A DNA stretch of 26,247 nt from Smithella sp. ME-1 (GTDB taxonomy: Bacteria; Desulfobacterota; Syntrophia; Syntrophales; Smithellaceae): the NCBI GenBank assembly GCA_000495415.1, contig AWGX01000530.1:1-26247 (forward strand), written 5' to 3'. Shown one piece after another: positions 17,019-24,979 of this stretch; position 1 is the stretch's first letter; each line of letters opens with the position of its first letter. The notes under the pieces were generated by a model, which worked only from the letters and a program-made list of their open reading frames with translations, was not told the DNA's origin and ran no database searches. The position numbers and the translations under genes are program-made.

Positions 17019-18124
17019 TGGATACTGTAGTCAGAAAAGAAGATAAATTGCCGGACATTGTTTTACTTTTAGTTACTTTAATTTTAGTGACTGTGGGCAC
17101 GGCCATGATTTATTCGTCCAGTTCCATTATTGCGTTGGAAAAATTTAAAGACGGGCAATATTTCCTAAAAAAACAGCTTTTCTTTGTATTTGTAGGCATG
17201 GCTGTCATGATTATTATGACCAGAACTCCTTACACTCAATTAAAAAAATGGGCTTATCCGGGGATGTTATTGTCTTTCGTCTTACTTTCGTGCCTGCTGG
17301 TGCCGCATTTGGGACTGAAACGTGGAGGGGCAACACGCTGGTTGAATTTGGGAGGCTTTTCTTTTCAGGTGACGGAGTTGGTTAAAATTACGGTAGTTAT
17401 TTTTCTGGCGCATTTGCTTACCAGGAAGGCGCATCAGCTAAAGGATTTCAGTAAAGGAGTTCTGGCTCCTTTAGCAGTTACTTCAATTGCTATTTTGCTG
17501 ATTTTGCTGGAGCCTGATTTCGGCACGGCCGTGATTATTGCCGCGATTTTACTTCTAATGCTTTTTATAGCAGGTGCTCAGATAAAGCATCTGTCCTTAC
17601 TGGTGGCGGCTTTTATACCGGTCGGTGTGGCTTTGATTATGTACAAGGGATACAGATTGACACGCTTAACTGCTTTTTTAGATCCATGGAAAGATCCCCA
17701 CAATACCGGTTTCCAGATTATCCAGTCGCTGCTTTCGTTTGGTTCCGGCGGAACGTTTGGCGTGGGAATAGGAGACGGTATGCAAAAATTATTTTATTTG
17801 CCCGAACCGCATACTGATTTTATTCTTTCCATCATCGCCGAGGAAAGCGGCTTTATCGGAGTCGCTATTGTAATTGTCATGTTTGCTGTTTTTGCTTTGC
17901 GCGGTTTTATGATTGCGTTGAAAGCGCCTGATCTGTTCGGGACATTGCTGGCTGCCGGATTGACCATGGTGATTGCTATGGAAGCGTTCGTAAATATCGC
18001 AGGTGTAATGGGACTTATACCATTAAAAGGTTTAGTGCTGCCATTCTTGAGTTATGGCGGTACTGCTTTTATTATGACTATGACGGCGGTGGGTATTTTG
18101 TTGAATATTTCCACCCAGACCTGA
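17018..18124 (+). CDS. ftsW: Septal peptidoglycan glycosyltransferase FtsW (SEDS family)
   Basis: FtsW polymerises lipid II into glycan strands at the septum with FtsI. The 368-residue polytopic protein has about ten hydrophobic segments and the SEDS motifs GGATRWLNLGGFSFQVTEL, LEPDFGTAVII and the large-loop LPEPHTDFILSIIAEE. The last carries the conserved aspartate. PFLSYGG lies near the C-terminus. The start overlaps the murD stop by one base. A RodA identity is possible from sequence alone, but its position inside the division cluster decides for FtsW. Confidence 0.95.
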   Translation: MDTVVRKEDKLPDIVLLLVTLILVTVGTAMIYSSSSIIALEKFKDGQYFLKKQLFFVFVGMAVMIIMTRTPYTQLKKWAYPGMLLSFVLLSCLLVPHLGLKRGGATRWLNLGGFSFQVTELVKITVVIFLAHLLTRKAHQLKDFSKGVLAPLAVTSIAILLILLEPDFGTAVIIAAILLLMLFIAGAQIKHLSLLVAAFIPVGVALIMYKGYRLTRLTAFLDPWKDPHNTGFQIIQSLLSFGSGGTFGVGIGDGMQKLFYLPEPHTDFILSIIAEESGFIGVAIVIVMFAVFALRGFMIALKAPDLFGTLLAAGLTMVIAMEAFVNIAGVMGLIPLKGLVLPFLSYGGTAFIMTMTAVGILLNISTQT

Positions 18125-18182
18125 TGAAAGAAAATTGAGGCAGCTCAGCTGTTTGCTGAAAAAAAGCTAAAAGGATTTGAAT

Positions 18183-19283
18183 TTGTCTGAAGCAGCAAGA
18201 CGCATTGCCATTGCGGGAGGAGGAACAGGCGGACACTTGTTTCCGGGAATTGCCATAGCTGAAGAATTTCTGAGACGAGATAATAAAACGGGAATTATTT
18301 TTATTGGAACGAAAAAAGGCATTGAAGGCAAACTGCTTGGTCAACTTGGTTATGAACTTAAAATGATTGATGTTGAAGGAGTAAAGGGACAGGGAGGCAA
18401 GGCATTGATAAGAGGTGCTTATCAGATTCCACGAAGCATGTGGCAGTCAAGGCGCATTTTGAAGCAGTTTCGTCCTGACATTGTAGTGGGTGTGGGCGGT
18501 TATGCTTCAGGCCCGGCAGTGCTTGCCGCGCACTTCATGGGGATGCCCACGGTAATTGCAGAACAAAATGCCATTCCCGGTATTACTAATAAAATACTGG
18601 GCAGTTTCGCGGATAAAATATTTGTAACATACGCACAAACACAGACATCTTTTCCGCAAACAAAGGTTATTGTCAGCGGTAATCCCGTCCGGGCGGCACT
18701 TGTTGCAAAACGGGATAATGAAAAAGGAACAAAGGATTACCGGCAGTTACTGATTTTTGGCGGATCTCAGGGAGCTGAAGCAATCAATAAAAGCATCATT
18801 GATATGCTGCCGCAATTGCAAAGTATGAAAAATGAAATTCGTGTTTTACATCAAACCGGCACACGACAACTGCAAGAAGTGACGAAGGCTTACGAACAAT
18901 TCGGCATTCAGGCGAAAGTAACGCCTTTTATTGTTGAAATGGCCAAAGCTTATGCGGATGCGGATTTAATTATTTGTCGTGCCGGAGCCACATCACTTGC
19001 GGAGATTACGGCAGCGGGCAAAGCGGCGATTTTAATTCCTTATCCCTGGGCGGCAAACGACCATCAATTGAAAAATGCAGAAGTTCTGGCTTCCGCAGGC
19101 GCCGCTATCCTGATTCAGCAGAAGGAACTTAGCGGCGGCAAATTATTTGGTGTGATTGAAGAATTGTTGCGAAATGAGCAAAAGCTGCATCGGATGGAAG
19201 AAAATTCATTAAAACTAAGCAGGGTTGACGCGGCAAAAACGATAGTTGATAGCTGTATTAAATTAATGGCTGAGAAAAATTAA
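18183..19283 (+). CDS. murG: UDP-GlcNAc:lipid I GlcNAc transferase MurG
   Basis: MurG converts lipid I to lipid II at the inner face of the membrane. The 366-residue GT-B enzyme shows the N-terminal GGGTGGHLFPG loop, GVGGYASGPAV, IAEQNAIPGITNK, GGSQGAEAIN and the nucleotide-sugar site CRAGATSLAEI, followed by PYPWAANDHQ. A TTG start at 18183 is chosen: AAGGA (18171-18175) is seven bases ahead of it but only one base from the alternative TTG at 18177. The 58-base gap after ftsW is one of the longest inside the cluster. Confidence 0.95.
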   Translation: MSEAARRIAIAGGGTGGHLFPGIAIAEEFLRRDNKTGIIFIGTKKGIEGKLLGQLGYELKMIDVEGVKGQGGKALIRGAYQIPRSMWQSRRILKQFRPDIVVGVGGYASGPAVLAAHFMGMPTVIAEQNAIPGITNKILGSFADKIFVTYAQTQTSFPQTKVIVSGNPVRAALVAKRDNEKGTKDYRQLLIFGGSQGAEAINKSIIDMLPQLQSMKNEIRVLHQTGTRQLQEVTKAYEQFGIQAKVTPFIVEMAKAYADADLIICRAGATSLAEITAAGKAAILIPYPWAANDHQLKNAEVLASAGAAILIQQKELSGGKLFGVIEELLRNEQKLHRMEENSLKLSRVDAAKTIVDSCIKLMAEKN

Positions 19284-19329
19284 CTTTCTCTTATTCAGCC
19301 TGCAAAGATTAAGAAAGATGGCGGTATAA

Positions 19330-20742
19330 ATGAGATTAGATAAAAGAAACAGTTCAATGCAACGCAAAGTAAAATGCATTCATTTTGTGGGAATCGGGGG
19401 CATCGGTATGAGCGGGATTGCCGAAGTTCTGGTTAATCTTGGTTATCACATCAGCGGATCCGACGTTCAAAAGTCGGAAACTACGGCGCGATTGCAGAAA
19501 CTTGGTGCGCAGGTGGTTATTGGACACGCTGCGGAAAATATCGGCAATGCGGATGTCGTTGTAACTTCCACAGCGGTAAAGTCAAGCAACCCGGAAGTTG
19601 TGGAAGCACACCGTAGAGGCGTACCGGTAATTCCGCGGGCGGAAATGCTGGCGGAACTTCTCAAAATGAAATTTTCTGTTGCCGTTTCCGGCAGCCATGG
19701 CAAGACAACAACTACATCGATGATTTCCACGATTCTGGCGAGGGGCGGTTTGGACCCGACAATGGTTATCGGGGGGAAACTGGCCAGCATCGGCAGCAAT
19801 GCCCGATTAGGCGATGGAGAAGTTATTGTGGCGGAAGCGGATGAAAGTGACGGATCATTTTTGAAATTGTCGCCGACAATTGCTGTAATCACCAACATCG
19901 ACCGCGAGCACTTGGATTTTTATGCGGGTATTACGGAAATCAAAGATGCGTTTCTCAAGTTTGCCAATATCGTTCCCTTTTACGGCTGTACGGTTATTTG
20001 CAGCGACAACATTCACGCGGGGGAAATTATTCCGTTAATTAAGCGCAAGGTGATAACTTACGGAATCGAATCGCCGGCAGACTATAGTGCCAGAGAAATA
20101 AAATTATTGAAAAGAAAAACCACTTACATTCTTTCTTATAAAGGAACGAATTTAGGCAAGATTGAATTAACCGTTCCCGGTATGTTTAATGTTTATAATT
20201 CTTTGGCAGCTGCAGCAGTAGCGCGCGAGCTTGGTCTTGATTTCGCGACGATCAGGAAAGGTTTGCAAAGCTTTTCCGGAGTGCAGCGCCGCCTGGAGAT
20301 TAAAGGAAGGGCAGGCGGTATAACGGTAGTTGACGATTATGGTCACCATCCAACCGAAATCAGGGAAACACTGGCTGCGATGCGGCAAATATGGAAAGAC
20401 AGGCTGATTGTGGTTTTTCAGCCGCACAGGTTTAGCCGGACAAAAGCACTCTTTGATGAATTTACCAAAGCCTTCAGGAATGTCGACATATTGATTATCA
20501 ATGACATATATCCGGCCAGTGAAGAACCCATTGCCGGAATTAATTCCGCGGCACTGTGCGAAGCGATCAGACAAACCGGACAGTCACATGTAAAATATAT
20601 TTCGCAGGCGGAAAGCACTGTAAAATACTTATTAAAAACGGCAAAAGCGAAAGATACTGTTGTGACTCTGGGGGCGGGCAGTATTTATAAAATTGGCGAA
20701 AATTTCTTGAAACAATTGAGGACAAGGAAAATTAAAAAATAA
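19330..20742 (+). CDS. murC: UDP-MurNAc:L-alanine ligase MurC
   Basis: MurC adds L-alanine to UDP-MurNAc, the first peptide step. The 470-residue protein has the UDP-binding loop VGIGGIGMSGIAE (about 20-32), the ATP loop GSHGKTTTTS (121-130), EADESDGSF, NIDREHLDFY, DDYGHHPTEI and FQPHRFSRT. ATG 19330 is used; an in-frame ATG at 19357 would remove nine residues and has no better ribosome binding site. Forty-six bases separate it from murG. Its stop overlaps the murB start (TAATG). Confidence 0.95.
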   Translation: MRLDKRNSSMQRKVKCIHFVGIGGIGMSGIAEVLVNLGYHISGSDVQKSETTARLQKLGAQVVIGHAAENIGNADVVVTSTAVKSSNPEVVEAHRRGVPVIPRAEMLAELLKMKFSVAVSGSHGKTTTTSMISTILARGGLDPTMVIGGKLASIGSNARLGDGEVIVAEADESDGSFLKLSPTIAVITNIDREHLDFYAGITEIKDAFLKFANIVPFYGCTVICSDNIHAGEIIPLIKRKVITYGIESPADYSAREIKLLKRKTTYILSYKGTNLGKIELTVPGMFNVYNSLAAAAVARELGLDFATIRKGLQSFSGVQRRLEIKGRAGGITVVDDYGHHPTEIRETLAAMRQIWKDRLIVVFQPHRFSRTKALFDEFTKAFRNVDILIINDIYPASEEPIAGINSAALCEAIRQTGQSHVKYISQAESTVKYLLKTAKAKDTVVTLGAGSIYKIGENFLKQLRTRKIKK

Positions 20743-21665
20743 TGACCGGCAAGAATGAAATTAAAAAAGTGCTGAGCGATATAATAGCCGGGAAAATATT
20801 GTACGATGAGCCGATGTCACAGCATGCATCACTTGCTGTTGGCGGGAACGCCGATGCTCTCGTGTTTATAAAAAGTGAAGATCAACTGCTTGAGGTTATA
20901 AAAAAACTCAAAGAAAATGAAATTAATTTTTTGCCGGTGGGCAATATGACTAACATTGTTGTACGGGATGGCGGATACCGGGGGGCAATTTTACTGATGA
21001 CCGGAATGAAAAAAATAAGCTACGAATATACACCGGATGCCGGTTATCTTATTTCTGCTCAGGCGGGTGCGGCAATGGCAACGGTTGTCAACATGTCGTT
21101 GTCGAATGAACTGACAGGACTTGAATTTTGTGCCGGTATTCCGGGTACCGTGGGTGGAGCCGTGTGGATGAATGCCGGAGCTTACGGTAAGGAAATGAAA
21201 GACGTTGTAAAAGCAATATCTCTTTTAGATGCTGAAGGCGAAATAAAGACAATGAATAAAGAAGAAATATCCTTCAGTTACCGTAAAACATTGTTACCTC
21301 CTGACACAATAATACTGGGCGCTCAATTTAAGCTGAAAAAAGGTGAACGCGAGAAAATTAAGAAAATAATAAGTGAAATTCTGCAATGGCGACAGAAAAA
21401 ACATCCTTTGGAATTACCTAACGCCGGTTCCATTTTTAAGAATCTGCCCATGCAGATAGCCGGCAAACTTATTGAAGACATGGGGATGAAAGGAATGAGT
21501 GCAGGGGGCGCGCAGATATCAACGAAGCACGCCAACTTTATTGTTAACAGGGGTAGTGCCACGGCTGCGGATGTTTTGGAACTGATTGCGCTGATTCAAT
21601 CCAAAGCCGAAAAAGAGAAAGGTGTAAAATTGGAAACAGAAGTTGTGATTATTGGAGAAAATTAA
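20742..21665 (+). CDS. murB: UDP-N-acetylenolpyruvoylglucosamine reductase MurB
   Basis: MurB reduces the enolpyruvyl group with NADPH and FAD to give UDP-MurNAc. At 307 residues it fits the shorter type II form. Visible are the FAD-domain elements LAVGGNAD (31-38), GIPGTVGGAVWMNAGAYG (132-149), SYRKTLL with Arg181, NAGSIFKNL with the proton-donor Ser230, and GGAQISTKHANFIVN. Oddity: the FAD loop that usually reads G-x-G-S/T-N-L-L reads VGNMTNIVV (66-74), keeping Asn71 but losing the second glycine. A one-base overlap with murC suggests coupled translation. Confidence 0.93.
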   Translation: MTGKNEIKKVLSDIIAGKILYDEPMSQHASLAVGGNADALVFIKSEDQLLEVIKKLKENEINFLPVGNMTNIVVRDGGYRGAILLMTGMKKISYEYTPDAGYLISAQAGAAMATVVNMSLSNELTGLEFCAGIPGTVGGAVWMNAGAYGKEMKDVVKAISLLDAEGEIKTMNKEEISFSYRKTLLPPDTIILGAQFKLKKGEREKIKKIISEILQWRQKKHPLELPNAGSIFKNLPMQIAGKLIEDMGMKGMSAGGAQISTKHANFIVNRGSATAADVLELIALIQSKAEKEKGVKLETEVVIIGEN

Positions 21666-21666
21666 T

Positions 21667-22503
21667 TTGAAGAAATCGGGTCTGAAAGCGAAAAAAAACC
21701 GTGTACGCCGCCGTCTTGCCGGTATGTCGGGGGATTTTTTTGCCGCTGCATGTTTACTGTTTGCTGTAGCGGTACTGACCACTTTCTTTGTTTATGCGTA
21801 CAATCTCCTTATAAGCAGATCGTATTTTGAAATAAAAGAAATTTCCGTACGCGGATTAAAGGAACTGACAGAAAAAGATGTCCTGGAGTTGGCGGATATT
21901 AAACCTGCGCAGAATCTATTGGCAATAAATACTGATGCCGTTGTACGCAAGGTTACAACAAATCAGTGGGTAAAAAATGTTTATATTGGCAGGGAATTGC
22001 CCAACAAGCTTGTCCTGGAAGTTCAGGAAAGAAATCCATTGGCTTTAGTAAAGCAGGCAAGTGATTTTTATCTGATGGATGGAGAAGGTTTTGTATTTAA
22101 GAAACTGGCTAAAGGCGATGAAGTAGATCTCCCGATATTTACAGGGATTACAGCCCAGGACAAAACTAAATCACCGCTTTTTTTGAACACTCTTAGATTA
22201 TTGAAAACAATATCCGATTCCGGCAAATATGTTTATTTGGGTACAATCTCCGAGATTCATATTGATGATGTATTCGGATTGTCCTTAATTTCCAATGCAG
22301 GCATTTATTTAAAGCTGGGCAAAGAAGATTTCGAAAGAAAATTGGAACAATTAACTCTTATTATGGCTGACATGGACAAACGAGGAATGAAAAACGGTTA
22401 TCTGTGCATTGATTTGTCTGATGAATCAAAAGTTACAGTACAGCGCAAAAATGCTCCTGGCCGTATAGAACAAAGCGTTAAAGGCCAGCAGTATCTGATA
22501 TGA
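21667..22503 (+). CDS. ftsQ: Cell division protein FtsQ (POTRA domain)
   Basis: FtsQ is a bitopic divisome scaffold that recruits FtsL and FtsB. The 278-residue product has a basic cytoplasmic N-terminus, one membrane segment (about 25-46) and a POTRA domain beginning FEIKEISVRGLKELTEKDV. The FtsQ/DivIB domain follows, with ERNPLALVK and FYLMDGEGFVFK. TTG 21667 is chosen because GGAG at 21654-21657 lies nine bases ahead, inside the end of murB. The frame also opens at TTG 21652, which would overlap murB and its own ribosome binding site. ddl, often found between murB and ftsQ, is missing. Confidence 0.92.
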   Translation: MKKSGLKAKKNRVRRRLAGMSGDFFAAACLLFAVAVLTTFFVYAYNLLISRSYFEIKEISVRGLKELTEKDVLELADIKPAQNLLAINTDAVVRKVTTNQWVKNVYIGRELPNKLVLEVQERNPLALVKQASDFYLMDGEGFVFKKLAKGDEVDLPIFTGITAQDKTKSPLFLNTLRLLKTISDSGKYVYLGTISEIHIDDVFGLSLISNAGIYLKLGKEDFERKLEQLTLIMADMDKRGMKNGYLCIDLSDESKVTVQRKNAPGRIEQSVKGQQYLI

Positions 22504-22544
22504 AAAGAAAAGTTTATGAACTGGTAAAATTAAAAATGAGGTGA
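22500..22544 (+). CDS. Possible 14-codon coupling ORF between ftsQ and ftsA
   Basis: An ATG at 22500 overlaps the ftsQ stop (ATGA). It opens a 14-residue frame, MKRKVYELVKLKMR, that ends at TGA 22542-22544, inside the GAGGTGA ribosome binding site of ftsA. The geometry would let ribosomes ending ftsQ re-initiate and deliver themselves to ftsA. A chance frame of this size is also quite possible. Confidence 0.2.
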   Translation: MKRKVYELVKLKMR

Positions 22545-22552
22545 AAGGGCTG

Positions 22553-23779
22553 ATGGGAAAAAGAAGCAATGTCATAGTTGGACTCGACATCGGATCGACA
22601 AAAACCACGGCTGTTGTCGGAGAGGTTACCGAAACCGGTATTAACGTAATTGGTATAGGAACATCTTTGAACAAGGAAATAAGAAAGGGGACTGTCGTCA
22701 ATATCGACAGTATGGTGGAATCAATAAAGACGGCAGTGGAAGACGCTGAACATATGTCCGGATGCCGCATTAATTCTGTCTATGTCGGAATATCAGGCAG
22801 TCATGTTAAGGGACAGAATTCGTTGAGCATAGTCTCCATAAAAGGCCGGGAAGTAAGTGAAAACGATGTACAAAGAGCGATCGAAGCTGCCAAAGCCATT
22901 GCCATTCCCGTAGGCCGGGAAATCATGCACATTCTTCCCCAAAGTTATGTAATTGACGGCCAGGAAGGAATTAAAGATCCCATAGGAATGTCCGGTGTCC
23001 GCCTGGAAGCTAAAGTACATATTGTTACCGGTGCCACTTCAGCTATCCAGGACATTGTCAAATCCGTCAACAGGGTAGGTTTGGATATTGATGATGTTGT
23101 TCTGGAACAATTGGCTGCGGGCGAGGCGGTGTTAAGCGCTGACGAGAAAGATTTGGGCGTAGTTTTACTTGATATTGGTGGGGCCAATACTTCAGTTACT
23201 ATTTTTTCCGAGGGCAGCATCAAACATACAGCAATTTTACCGGTTGGGGGCAATTATCTTACATCCGATATTTCCACCGGATTACGAACGCCACTGGGCG
23301 ATGCGGAAAAAATTAAACTGAAATACGGATGTGCTTTGACTTCCCTGATTCCCAAAGACGAAACAATCAACGTACCCAGTTTAGGCGGCAGAGAAGATCG
23401 TGAGGTATCGCGTCAGATACTGGGACGGATAATAGAGCCGAGAATGGAGGAGATTCTAAATCTTGCATATAAAGAAGTTGTCCGTTTCGGCTTTGAAGAT
23501 TTGCTGGCAGCAGGAGTCGTTTTGACCGGCGGAACATCGCTTTTATACGGTATTACTGAACTTGCCGAACAAATCTTCGATATGCCTGCGCGTAAAGGCA
23601 TTCCAATCGGTATTGGAGGCCTTTCTGATATCGTGAATTCACCGGCACACGCTATAGGTGTCGGTTTAATTATATATGGGAATAATCAGTTAGGCGGCGA
23701 TTCGATATACAGAAATACGACGAATGTGTTTGGCAAAATGATCAGAACGGCAAAAAAAATGTTTTCAGAATTTTTTTGA
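22553..23779 (+). CDS. ftsA: Cell division protein FtsA
   Basis: FtsA is the actin-like protein that tethers FtsZ to the membrane. The 408-residue product shows the phosphate-1 motif VGLDIGSTKT, the 1C subdomain, the phosphate-2 motif LLDIGGANTSVTIF and the adenosine motif VLTGGTSLLYG. A C-terminal amphipathic helix (GKMIRTAKKMFSEFF) serves as membrane-targeting sequence. The ATG at 22553 is chosen because GAGGTGA at 22538-22544 is eight bases upstream; the GTG at 22541 in the same frame is part of that site. ftsZ follows 15 bases after the stop. Confidence 0.96.
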   Translation: MGKRSNVIVGLDIGSTKTTAVVGEVTETGINVIGIGTSLNKEIRKGTVVNIDSMVESIKTAVEDAEHMSGCRINSVYVGISGSHVKGQNSLSIVSIKGREVSENDVQRAIEAAKAIAIPVGREIMHILPQSYVIDGQEGIKDPIGMSGVRLEAKVHIVTGATSAIQDIVKSVNRVGLDIDDVVLEQLAAGEAVLSADEKDLGVVLLDIGGANTSVTIFSEGSIKHTAILPVGGNYLTSDISTGLRTPLGDAEKIKLKYGCALTSLIPKDETINVPSLGGREDREVSRQILGRIIEPRMEEILNLAYKEVVRFGFEDLLAAGVVLTGGTSLLYGITELAEQIFDMPARKGIPIGIGGLSDIVNSPAHAIGVGLIIYGNNQLGGDSIYRNTTNVFGKMIRTAKKMFSEFF

Positions 23780-23794
23780 AAGGAAGGAGAGAGC

Positions 23795-24949
23795 ATGTTT
23801 GAATTAACTGAAGTATGTAGTGAAAATTTGGCGAAAATAAAGGTGATCGGTGTTGGCGGCGGCGGCGGAAACGCTGTCAATACGATGATTACGTCGTCTC
23901 TGGGAGGAGTCGATTTCATCAACGCCAATACGGACTCGCAGGCGCTCGGCGTGTCCTGTGCGCCGATCAAAATTCAAATCGGTTCGCAGGTAACAAAAGG
24001 TCTGGGGGCCGGTTCCAATCCTGAAATCGGCAAACAGGCGGCTTTGGAATCCCGCGATGAAATCAGGCCGTTTCTGGAAGGCGCGGATATGATTTTTATC
24101 ACCGCGGGGATGGGAGGAGGAACCGGAACAGGCGCGGCTCCTGTGATTGCGGAGATAGCCCGCGAATGCAGCATTCTGACTATTGCTGTAGTTACCAAGC
24201 CTTTCCAGTTTGAAGGTAAGAAACGTAATATGCAGGCCGAAGAAGGTATCGCACAATTGCGGGATATTGTGGATACTCTCATTGTTGTTCCTAACCAGCG
24301 ACTGTTAAGTTTAGGCGGCCGCAACTTATCGCTTCTGGAAGCGTTCAAAAAAGCGGACGATATTCTTTATCAGGCGGTCAAAGGCATATCGGATCTGATA
24401 CTGGTTCCGGGACTGATTAATCTTGATTTTGCCGATGTGAAGAGCGTAATGAGCAATATGGGTATAGCCATTATGGGTACCGGTATGGCCAGCGGCGAAA
24501 ACCGGGCGGTAGAAGCGGCACAAAGAGCTATTTCATCTCCTCTTCTGGAAGACAACACAATCCAGGGCGCGCGCGGAATTCTGCTCAACATTACCGGTGG
24601 GCCGGATATGAGTCTTTATGAAGTCAATGAAGCCTCGTCGTTGATTCAGGAGGAAGCGGATGACGAAGCTAATATTATTTTCGGAACTGTGATTGATCAG
24701 AATATGGGAGATGAAATTCGCATCACAGTCATTGCCACCGGTTTTGACAATATATCAAAGAAAAAAGAATCATTGGGCAATGTTACGCATCTGGGTGGTT
24801 ACCGGCGGGATGATTTGTCGACGCCTGCTTTCATCCGTCGGGGGAAAGGACAAAACAATTTGAATTTTACAAGTGCGAGCATTAGCGATGAAACCGACAA
24901 CATGAGTGATATACAGATTCCGACATTTTTACGCCGACAGGCCGACTAA
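23795..24949 (+). CDS. ftsZ: Cell division protein FtsZ
   Basis: FtsZ is the tubulin-like GTPase of the Z ring. The 384 residues include [21 protein letters not shown], the tubulin signature [16 protein letters not shown], and [11 protein letters not shown] with the T7-loop catalytic aspartates. A variable linker (about 330-370) and the C-terminal binding peptide [13 protein letters not shown], which contacts FtsA, complete it. A strong AAGGAGAG precedes the ATG. No terminator is visible after the stop, so the next gene may be co-transcribed. Confidence 0.98.
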   Translation: MFELTEVCSENLAKIKVIGVGGGGGNAVNTMITSSLGGVDFINANTDSQALGVSCAPIKIQIGSQVTKGLGAGSNPEIGKQAALESRDEIRPFLEGADMIFITAGMGGGTGTGAAPVIAEIARECSILTIAVVTKPFQFEGKKRNMQAEEGIAQLRDIVDTLIVVPNQRLLSLGGRNLSLLEAFKKADDILYQAVKGISDLILVPGLINLDFADVKSVMSNMGIAIMGTGMASGENRAVEAAQRAISSPLLEDNTIQGARGILLNITGGPDMSLYEVNEASSLIQEEADDEANIIFGTVIDQNMGDEIRITVIATGFDNISKKKESLGNVTHLGGYRRDDLSTPAFIRRGKGQNNLNFTSASISDETDNMSDIQIPTFLRRQAD

Positions 24950-24979
24950 AAGATTGCAGGATACAGGCCATGTGAAATA

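Noticed and set aside
18125..18182. Possible hairpin or terminator between ftsW and murG (CAGCTCAGCTG region)
   Set aside because: The short CAGCT/AGCTG palindrome is followed by an A-run rather than a T-run on the coding strand, so it is not an intrinsic terminator.
19467..19898. 143-codon open frame antisense to murC
   Set aside because: It is fully contained in murC across its ATP-binding motifs; low-complexity Ser/Thr/Ala composition is typical of an antisense shadow.
23804..24256. 150-codon open frame antisense to ftsZ
   Set aside because: It mirrors the strongly conserved ftsZ N-terminal region; composition and lack of motifs mark it as a shadow frame.
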